A DNA stretch of 5,489 nucleotides from Spirochaetales bacterium (lineage in GTDB: Bacteria; Spirochaetota; Spirochaetia; SZUA-6; DRHE01), in contig JAGLQP010000155.1 of NCBI GenBank assembly GCA_023136785.1, forward strand, positions 1 through 5,489, written 5' to 3'. Shown in pieces: positions 1 through 4,723 of this stretch. The notes beneath the pieces were generated by a model. The model saw only the letters and a program-made list of their open reading frames with translations, made no database searches and was not told the DNA's origin. Position 1 is the first letter of the stretch. Every line of letters begins with the position of its first letter. The position numbers were made by a program, and so were the translations under genes.

Positions 1-2
1 CC

Positions 3-410
3 ATGTGCGGGATTCCCTATCATGCCTCCCAGGGCTATATCTACAGACTCCTGAAGGCGGGAAAGAAAATCGCGATCTGTGAGCAGACCCACATTCCCAA
101 AGCCGGTCTGGCGACCCGAGAGGTCGTGGAGGTGGTTACCCCCGGCACAGTGGTCGACGAGAACCTGCTGGAAGCCGGTGTGAACAACTATCTGGTCTGT
201 CTCGGGCAGTCGGGCCAGATGATCGCGATCGCCTACATTGATCTTTCAACCGCCGATTTCTATGCCAGTCATTTTCCTCATGACCAGCGCTACGAACGCT
301 TCAAAAGGGAGCTGCTCAGCCTGGCGCCGCGGGAGCTCCTGGTCCAGGAGTCTCTTCTCGCGGAGGATTCACAGCTCGAGAATCTGCTCCGTGAGCAACC
401 TGCTCCGTGA
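3..410 (+). CDS. mutS: MutS mismatch-recognition protein, N-terminal fragment (5' truncated by window, 3' frameshifted)
   Basis: This is the front half of MutS, the ATPase that binds mismatched or looped DNA and starts mismatch repair. The frame opens with CGIPYHA, matching the GIPYHA motif near residue 70 of E. coli MutS, followed by AICEQ and VVEVVTPGTVVDE of the mismatch-binding domain and the start of the connector domain (IAYIDLSTADFYAS). The ATG at position 3 is almost certainly internal: the mismatch-reading Phe-x-Glu motif and about 65-70 residues should lie left of the window. The frame ends early, at TGA 408-410, right after the second copy of a 16-bp tandem duplication, giving an abnormal tail ending in REQPAP. 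Taken literally, this product lacks the core, clamp and ATPase domains and would not work alone. Family assignment is very secure; whether the truncation exists in the living cell is not. Confidence 0.93.
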   Translation: MCGIPYHASQGYIYRLLKAGKKIAICEQTHIPKAGLATREVVEVVTPGTVVDENLLEAGVNNYLVCLGQSGQMIAIAYIDLSTADFYASHFPHDQRYERFKRELLSLAPRELLVQESLLAEDSQLENLLREQPAP

Positions 411-412
411 GC
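381..412 (+). repeat. 16-bp tandem duplication breaking mutS
   Basis: Two adjacent 16-base units are present: AATCTGCTCCGTGAGC (381-396) and AACCTGCTCCGTGAGC (397-412). They differ at one base (T383 against C399), which is synonymous (AAT/AAC, both Asn). Because 16 is not a multiple of three, the second copy moves the reading frame by one base and brings TGA 408-410 into frame. Deleting either unit joins the upstream and downstream MutS frames exactly, reading NLLREHEGL. The duplication is seen directly; its origin (mutation, assembly error or joined strain variants) cannot be decided from the sequence. Confidence 0.95.
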
Positions 413-2451
413 ACGAAGGTCTGGTGATCAACCGTCTTCCCGATTGGAGTTACGATCTTCAGAGCAACAGACAGCTGCTCAAAGATCAGTTTCAAGTAAC
501 CAGTCTGAAGGGTTTCGGGCTCGAGGAAGATTCCCCGGAAATCCTGACCGCCGGGGTCCTGCTGAGCTATCTCGGGGACACGGCCAGAGGTGTGCTCAGC
601 CATATCCGCAATCTTCAGGTCTACACAGACACGAATTTCATGGGCCTCGACGAATCGACGTTGAGGAACTTGGAAATCAGCCAGAATTTGAACGACCGCT
701 CGAAACGTTACACCCTCCTCGAAGTACTGGATCAGACCCGCACCGCAATCGGGGCAAGAAAGCTCAAACGCTGGCTGCTCAAGCCCCTTAAGGACATCGA
801 TCACATCAACAGACGGTTGGATTTGGTGGCTTTTTTTTACAAGAATCAGATCGTTCTATCGAAAATCAGAGAACACCTGGGTCGGATGTTCGACCTGGAG
901 CGCTTGAGCTCCAGGGTTGCCCTAGAAAAAGCCCATGCCAAGGATCTTCTGGCCCTGAAGAGCTCCCTGTTCACCGCTAAAGCCGTGGCTGAGCTTCTCG
1001 AGGATCATCCCGAGGTCGGCCCCCAGTTCGGAAAACTGCGGGACAACATCGGCGAGCTCGAAGAGCTGGTCGATCTTCTTGAACGGGCGATTCTCGAGGA
1101 ACCGGCGATCCAGATCAACGAGGGAAACCTGATCAAACCGGGATACGACGTCGAACTCGACCGGATGCGGGATGTGAAGGAGAACGCCCGCAAGCTGCTC
1201 AAAGCGTACCTGGACGAAGAGAGGAAAAAAACAGGAATCCCCTCCCTGAAGCTCAAGTACAACAGAATCATCGGTTATTTCTTGGAGGTGAGCAAATCCA
1301 ATCTCAAATCCGTACCCCCCTATTTCATCAGGCGTCAAACCCTGGTCGGAGGCGAGCGGTTTTCCACCGAAGAGCTCTCGGATCTGGAAAGCGAGATCCA
1401 CAATGCCTCGGAGCAAATCATCGAGTTGGAACGAAAGCACTTTCTTGCTGTGCGGGCTTCGGTACGGGAACACCTCGATCGGATCCTCGCAGTTTCCGAG
1501 GTCATATCCGAACTGGATGTACTCCAGTCCTTCGCCTTTGCCGCGACATTGTACGCCTACGCTCGACCGAACATCGTCGAGGAAGAGATCCTAAAGATCA
1601 AGGAGGGAAGACATCCGGTGGTGGAGGCTCACCTACCGGGGGGCAGCTTCGTGCCGAACGATCTGGATCTCAAGTTTGGGGGCAAGACCTTTGTGCTGCT
1701 CACCGGTCCCAATATGGCGGGAAAATCCACCTATCTGCGGCAGAATGCTCTGATCGTGCTTATGGCGCAGATGGGATCATTCGTCCCCGCCTCGGAGGCA
1801 ACAATCGGGATCGTGGACAGTATCTTCTGTCGTGTCGGGGCCACGGACAATCTTGCCCGGGGGGAATCTACATTTCTCGTTGAGATGAGCGAGACAGCCA
1901 ATATCCTCCGATCGGCAACGAACAGATCTCTGATCATCATGGACGAGGTGGGACGGGGCACCGGGACCAAGGATGGCTTGTCCATAGCCTGGGCAGTCAC
2001 CGAATATATCCTGCAGCAGGTCGGGGCCTTTACGCTCTTCGCTACCCACTATCACGAGCTCACAGCCTTGAAGCACAAGCGTCTGAAAAATCTGTCCATG
2101 GCGGTGTTGGAACGGGATAGAGAGATCGTGTTTTTGAAACAGGTTCGGGAAGGTCCGACGGACAACTCCTACGGCATCCACGTAGCCCAGCTGGCCGGAG
2201 TCCCTGTGGAAGTCGTCCGTCGAGCCGAGGAGATGCTCATCGACCTCAAGGAAAACGACTCCGGGAGCTTGCAGTCAAAGGCCGAGGTTCCTGCGGCCGG
2301 ACCCCCGGCGCAGCCCATGCTGTTTACAGCGGAGCAAGTGGTTCACGACGAGATCCGCTCCCTCGATATATCTCGAATCACACCTCTCGATGCCTTGAAC
2401 AGGATTGCCGAGTGGCAGCGGGAATTACGCCGTAAGCAGGAGAAGCCCTAA
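397..2451 (+). CDS. mutS: MutS mismatch repair ATPase, remainder after the frameshift
   Basis: This frame continues MutS directly from the second duplicated unit (NLLREHEGL) to TAA at 2449-2451. It carries the rest of the connector, the core/lever domain (D730 to L789: DxTRTxxGxRxLxRWLLKPL), the clamp (around KLKYNRIIGYFLEVS and FIRRQTL), and the ATPase. The ATPase shows Walker A GPNMAGKST (1705-1731), the STFLVEMSETANIL signature (1867-1908), Walker B IIMDE (1933-1947) and ATHYHEL (2041-2061). QPMLF at 2311-2325 resembles the C-terminal beta-clamp-binding motif (QMSLL in E. coli). A final helix (ITPLDALNRIAEW) matches the family's C-terminal dimer region. The D-loop reads GTGTKDG rather than GTSTYDG. 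No good start with a ribosome site lies at the head of this frame, so it is the second part of a broken gene, not an independent one. With one 16-bp copy removed, the in-window gene encodes about 810 residues, normal for MutS once the missing N-terminus is added. Confidence 0.93.
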   Translation, partial: NLLREHEGLVINRLPDWSYDLQSNRQLLKDQFQVTSLKGFGLEEDSPEILTAGVLLSYLGDTARGVLSHIRNLQVYTDTNFMGLDESTLRNLEISQNLNDRSKRYTLLEVLDQTRTAIGARKLKRWLLKPLKDIDHINRRLDLVAFFYKNQIVLSKIREHLGRMFDLERLSSRVALEKAHAKDLLALKSSLFTAKAVAELLEDHPEVGPQFGKLRDNIGELEELVDLLERAILEEPAIQINEGNLIKPGYDVELDRMRDVKENARKLLKAYLDEERKKTGIPSLKLKYNRIIGYFLEVSKSNLKSVPPYFIRRQTLVGGERFSTEELSDLESEIHNASEQIIELERKHFLAVRASVREHLDRILAVSEVISELDVLQSFAFAATLYAYARPNIVEEEILKIKEGRHPVVEAHLPGGSFVPNDLDLKFGGKTFVLLTGPNMAGKSTYLRQNALIVLMAQMGSFVPASEATIGIVDSIFCRVGATDNLARGESTFLVEMSETANILRSATNRSLIIMDEVGRGTGTKDGLSIAWAVTEYILQQVGAFTLFATHYHELTALKHKRLKNLSMAVLERDREIVFLKQVREGPTDNSYGIHVAQLAGVPVEVVRRAEEMLIDLKENDSGSLQSKAEVPAAGPPAQPMLFTAEQVVHDEIRSLDISRITPLDALNRIAEWQRELRRKQEKP

Positions 2452-2455
2452 GCCT

Positions 2456-3004
2456 TCAGCCCAGCAGCTTGAGGACGTTTTCGCCTTCCAGGTCCAAAAG
2501 CAGGTCCCCCCCCGTCTTGATTCCCTGCAGAATGTCGGCAAGGGACTTGCCGGTGGGGGTGATACTGCGACTGTTCTGTTCCGCCGTTTCCAGACGACTT
2601 AACTGAACTGCAAACTCGCGGATTTCCGTGCGCACGTTTTGTATCAGCCGCTGCAGAGCCGACGTGTCCCGTGTCTCCAAAATCCTCTCCAGTTCGACCT
2701 TGAACGGTTCAAGCACAGCCTCCCCTCGGTAGACAACCCTCTTGAGATACAGGGCTGCATCTCCTGCGGCAGCGGACGGCTCCAGGAACCTTTGGAATCC
2801 TTCGAATCCTCCGAGTATGCTCTGGTAGCGTCCTAGGGTTCGTTGGACGACCAGCATCTGTTTGCGGATTTCCGGGATAGGACTGTCACCTGTATCGGCG
2901 GGTACGGCCGGCCGGCCGTCTGCACCGCCGCGGGCCACAGGTCTTTCGTTCACGCGCTTGTGAGATACCTGTCCGGATAAATTTTCACCTGGGTTGATTT
3001 TCAT
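2456..3004 (-). CDS. Hypothetical helical protein, 182 residues
   Basis: I do not recognise this protein. It starts at ATG 3004-3002 and ends with TGA 2458-2456. The start is supported by a strong purine-rich ribosome site (GGGAGGGGA, 3016-3008) a few bases upstream and by a promoter beyond it. Residues 1-45 are rich in Pro, Gly and charged residues and look disordered. Residues 45-182 look largely helical, with amphipathic stretches such as EIRKQMLVVQRTLGRY, RILETRDTSALQRLIQ and VRTEIREFAVQLSRLE that could form a coiled coil or helical bundle. There is no signal peptide, membrane segment, cysteine or obvious catalytic motif, so it is probably cytoplasmic. GRYQSILGGFEGFQRFL is the most distinctive segment. 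The gene converges on mutS with 4 bp between stop codons and diverges from comF. No function can be assigned; a lineage-specific spirochaete protein is only a guess. That it is a real gene is fairly certain. Confidence 0.8.
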   Translation of the reverse strand: MKINPGENLSGQVSHKRVNERPVARGGADGRPAVPADTGDSPIPEIRKQMLVVQRTLGRYQSILGGFEGFQRFLEPSAAAGDAALYLKRVVYRGEAVLEPFKVELERILETRDTSALQRLIQNVRTEIREFAVQLSRLETAEQNSRSITPTGKSLADILQGIKTGGDLLLDLEGENVLKLLG

Positions 3005-3034
3005 AGCTCCCCTCCCTTGAAGAGTTATGGGTTA

Positions 3035-3063
3035 ATAGTATACCAGGATTTCTGTTCTGTCAA
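3035..3063 (-). promoter_or_regulatory. Promoter of the minus-strand hypothetical gene
   Basis: Read on the minus strand, a perfect TTGACA -35 (3063-3058) is followed after 17 bases by TACTAT (3040-3035, 4 of 6 matches to TATAAT). TATACT (3042-3037) is a better hexamer but has only a 15-base spacer. Transcription would begin near 3028, giving a leader of roughly 25 bases that contains the GGGAGGGGA ribosome site. This is a prediction from consensus matching only. Confidence 0.6.
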
Positions 3064-3086
3064 ACCACGAACGGAAGGGATATAAT
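3057..3086 (+). promoter_or_regulatory. Promoter of comF
   Basis: A consensus TATAAT -10 (3081-3086) lies 18 bases downstream of CTGTCA (3057-3062, 4 of 6 matches to TTGACA). The predicted transcription start is near 3092-3095, just upstream of the AGGAG at 3108-3112. This site helps choose the comF start: the in-frame TTG at 3090 would sit at or before the transcription start and so cannot be the main initiation codon if this promoter is used. Its -35 overlaps the -35 of the divergent gene. Confidence 0.6.
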
Positions 3087-3125
3087 TTCTTGGAAGTAGG
3101 AACGCGTAGGAGTTCCGCAATCCCG

Positions 3126-3842
3126 ATGCGCTGGATCGAAAAGACAAGAAGGTCGCTTCTAGAAATCCTCTACCCCGGTCTCTGTTTGTGCTGCGGGCAA
3201 GCCCTGCTGTTTCAAAGCACTTTGAGATTTCCCATCTGCACATCCTGTCAAAACGCACTTCTACCCATCACTGGGCATAGGCGCTGTGCCGTATGCAGCA
3301 TTCCCCTCATATCTGAATTGGAGCTCTGCAGCCGCTGTTCCAAGCGGGATTTTGCCTTCGAATCCAATTTTTCGGTCTACGAGTACCGCGGACCGATTCG
3401 GCAGATCATCTCCCAGTTCAAGTTTTCCAACCGTAGAAGCCTGGCTCGGTTCGTTGCCCATGTCTTGGAGTTGGAGCTGGCAGGCCGATTCAGAGGGATG
3501 CCCATCGTCCCCATTCCCGGCAGCAGAGGCTCGGTTCGGCGAAGGGGTTGGGATCCGATGCTCGAAGTGGCTCGGGCACTGAAGCGGGATGCAGGCATAC
3601 CTGCTTTTCCCCAGCTGGTGCGCCGCTCCGGAGGAGCGCAGAAGGGATTACAGTACCGGGCTCGTCTGGAGAACTTAAGCGGCAGGGTAGAGCTCAAGCG
3701 GGGGGCGCGACAGCTGCCCCAGCGGGTTGTGCTGATCGACGATATCTTTACAACCGGGGCTACCGCCGATGAGTGCGCCAGGGTACTGCGCCGGGATGGT
3801 GTGAAGAAGGTGTTCGTGCTCACGCTTTCCGTGGACATGTAA
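3126..3842 (+). CDS. comF: ComF family protein: double zinc ribbon plus phosphoribosyltransferase domain
   Basis: The 238-residue protein has the two-part ComF/GntX architecture. The N-terminus (about residues 18-75) contains paired cysteines suited to zinc binding: C20/C22/C23 with CxxC 38-41, then CxxC 54-57 and CxxC 68-71. The rest is a type I phosphoribosyltransferase fold ending in the PRPP-binding loop VVLIDDIFTTGAT (201-213). The family motif QxGLxxxxRxxNLSG is present at about 162-176, and VPIPGSRGSVRRRGWDP replaces the more usual VPVP...RGFNQ. ComFC is needed for DNA uptake in naturally competent Firmicutes and Proteobacteria, but homologues occur in many bacteria with no known competence, so a role in uptake is only inferred. 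ATG 3126 is preferred (AGGAG 3108-3112, 13-base gap); a TTG at 3090 would add 12 residues but lies at the predicted transcription start. The gene appears monocistronic; no convincing terminator was found after it. Confidence 0.88.
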   Translation: MRWIEKTRRSLLEILYPGLCLCCGQALLFQSTLRFPICTSCQNALLPITGHRRCAVCSIPLISELELCSRCSKRDFAFESNFSVYEYRGPIRQIISQFKFSNRRSLARFVAHVLELELAGRFRGMPIVPIPGSRGSVRRRGWDPMLEVARALKRDAGIPAFPQLVRRSGGAQKGLQYRARLENLSGRVELKRGARQLPQRVVLIDDIFTTGATADECARVLRRDGVKKVFVLTLSVDM

Positions 3843-3848
3843 AATTAC

Positions 3849-3965
3849 GGTAGGTTCGTCCAGGTCGACCAAGCCCTTTTCGACGAGTATCATTAGTCCA
3901 GTTGAGGTGAATGGCTTTGAGATGGAGGCTATGGTATAGCTCGTGTGCTCAGTAGCCGGCATCAC
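3849..3965 (-). pseudogene. Relic of a serine beta-lactamase-type hydrolase (PF00144-like)
   Basis: On the minus strand, about 39 codons read PATEHTSYTIAS, then ISKPFTSTGLMILVEKG, then LVDLDEPTV. This is the classic active-site segment of the beta-lactamase/penicillin-binding-protein-like family: SxxK (Ser 3926-3924, Lys 3917-3915), followed by the helix leading to the LVxxGxxDLDxPV motif. The family normally runs several hundred residues beyond this point, with a YxN/YxS motif. Here the similarity stops at about 3849, and the frame runs into the antisense of comF. Upstream the same frame continues without obvious similarity to a TGA at 4019-4017, and the usual strand before SxxK is missing. 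It is therefore an internal scrap of a once larger gene, not a functional enzyme. Family assignment is by eye and quite strong for so short a segment. Gene decay, or an insertion that left a piece behind, would explain it. Confidence 0.68.
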
Positions 3966-3989
3966 CGTCGCGATCGTCGCTAGTTCCGG

Positions 3990-4155
3990 TGTACGCTGAC
4001 AAGAAGCACGCCAGGATCACCATTGAGAACGCATTCACCCCATGCAGGAACGACAGCCCCGGACCAATGCCTCCGAGATCGTCTGCCCCTATCTGGCTAG
4101 GAACACCGAAACTCTCGAGGAGATTCGCACTCGATGCGTCGGTGGGCGTTGACAT
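3990..4155 (-). pseudogene. Possible membrane-protein fragment
   Basis: A second minus-strand frame from ATG 4155-4153 reads through a segment, GPGLSFLHGVNAFSMVILAC followed by FLSAY (about 4065-3991), that resembles a transmembrane helix with an LHGVNA lead-in. It is vaguely like the last helix of small multi-helix membrane proteins such as DUF6220-type families. It lies directly upstream of the hydrolase relic but in a different frame. The in-frame continuation past about 3990 (TGTSDDRDGDAGY) looks meaningless. The ATG overlaps the -35 of the rimP promoter and has no clear ribosome site. It may be a remnant of a separate gene, part of the same decayed gene after a frameshift, or a chance open frame. 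Weak support. Confidence 0.3.
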
Positions 4156-4177
4156 TCGGTATCGGGTTTGTTATTTT
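4149..4177 (+). promoter_or_regulatory. Promoter of the rimP-nusA operon
   Basis: A perfect TTGACA -35 (4149-4154) is followed by a 17-base spacer and TATTTT (4172-4177, 4 of 6 matches to TATAAT). Transcription would start near 4184, leaving a leader of about 80 bases before the rimP ATG. Position, spacing and the exact -35 make this the best candidate for driving rimP and nusA. In E. coli the equivalent operon is autoregulated by NusA; nothing seen here proves the same. Confidence 0.6.
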
Positions 4178-4263
4178 TAAAGTACCTTAACAGTATACAG
4201 CTTACGGTTGAACTTAGGGGTCGATGATTCGGCTCCTTTTTTTTGGAGGGCAGGTTACCGAGG

Positions 4264-4704
4264 ATGAACGACGGGCTCGACGAGCAGCTGCACAACGAGG
4301 TGGAGCCTATTGTTTCAGGGATGGGATTCTCCCTGGTGGAGTTGCGGCATAACCGCAGCACAAATCAAAATCACATTACCCTGGTTGTGTATCGTCCCGA
4401 GGGTGTGGGTGTGAATGACTGTGCGGCGATATCGAAAAATCTGCATCCCCGCCTCGAGCTGATTGAAGGACTGGAGAACCTGCGTTTTCAGGTTAGCTCT
4501 CCAGGTTTGGACAGGGTACTGAAATCCGAGCGGGAATATACAATTTTCGCTGGAAGAGGAATTCGCCTGATGCTCCATGGACAGAGGGAATGGATCCGCG
4601 GCAAGATTGAAGGTGTTCAGGAGGGCGTGCTCTCGCTGGATGAGGACGGAAAGATGAAGAAGATAAAAATAGCAGATATTCGCAAAGCGAAACTGGATTC
4701 GTGA
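4264..4704 (+). CDS. rimP: Ribosome maturation factor RimP
   Basis: This 146-residue cytoplasmic protein acts in late assembly of the 30S ribosomal subunit. It has the usual RimP length and layout: an N-terminal alpha/beta domain (about 1-75, beginning LDEQLHNEVEPIVSGMGFSL), the family's central motif VSSPGLDR (77-84) followed by VLKSEREY, and a C-terminal SH3-like barrel (about 88-146) ending KKIKIADIRKAKLD. ATG 4264 is chosen because it starts right before the conserved first helix; an in-frame TTG at 4243 would add seven residues (EGRLPR region) but overlaps the ribosome site. The nearest good Shine-Dalgarno is GGAGGG (4245-4250), about 13 bases away, unusually far; a GAGG directly abuts the ATG. 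The immediate downstream neighbour is nusA, the order found in most bacteria, so the two are probably co-transcribed. Confidence 0.94.
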   Translation: MNDGLDEQLHNEVEPIVSGMGFSLVELRHNRSTNQNHITLVVYRPEGVGVNDCAAISKNLHPRLELIEGLENLRFQVSSPGLDRVLKSEREYTIFAGRGIRLMLHGQREWIRGKIEGVQEGVLSLDEDGKMKKIKIADIRKAKLDS

Positions 4705-4710
4705 GGAGGT
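4704..4710 (+). promoter_or_regulatory. Shine-Dalgarno of nusA, overlapping the rimP stop
   Basis: AGGAGGT is a near-perfect anti-16S complement, and its first A is the last base of the rimP TGA. It lies 13 bases before the nusA ATG (4724), longer than the usual 5-9. No in-frame start codon exists closer, so ATG 4724 remains the choice. Overlap with the rimP stop suggests that ribosomes finishing rimP expose or re-use this site (inferred translational coupling). Confidence 0.75.
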
Positions 4711-4723
4711 TGGGAAGAAAAAA

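Larger units (their letters stand above)
3843..4263. other. Gene-free stretch between comF and rimP
   Basis: About 420 bases separate the comF stop from the rimP start. They contain no intact gene, tRNA or recognisable structured RNA. On the minus strand are the hydrolase relic (3849-3965) and a possible membrane-protein scrap (3990-4155). On the plus strand the rimP promoter (4149-4177) is followed by a leader of about 80 bases. The plus-strand frame at 3989-4180 has no ribosome site or recognisable content and is taken as antisense of the relics. No stem-loop followed by a T run was found after comF. Confidence 0.7.

Noticed and set aside
3..5. ATG at position 3 as the true start of mutS
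   Set aside because: It falls inside the conserved mismatch-binding domain immediately before CGIPYHA; about 65-70 residues including the Phe-x-Glu motif must precede it.
384..413. Programmed ribosomal frameshifting in mutS
   Set aside because: There is no slippery heptamer or downstream structure, and the break is fully explained by the 16-bp duplication.
316..804. Minus-strand open frame of 162 codons inside mutS
   Set aside because: It is antisense to highly conserved MutS sequence, has no ribosome site and no recognisable protein features.
922..1473. Minus-strand open frame of 183 codons inside mutS
   Set aside because: It is antisense to the MutS core and clamp; long antisense frames are common in GC-rich conserved genes.
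2452..2456. Bidirectional terminator between mutS and the convergent gene
   Set aside because: Only 4 bp separate the stops, and no strong stem-loop with flanking T runs was found nearby.
3377..3838. Minus-strand open frame of 153 codons inside comF
   Set aside because: The composition (Ser/Arg rich) is that of a shadow frame opposite the comF PRTase domain.
3850..3870. tRNA-like GGTTCG element after comF
   Set aside because: It resembles a T-loop only in a few bases; no acceptor, D or anticodon arm can be drawn around it.
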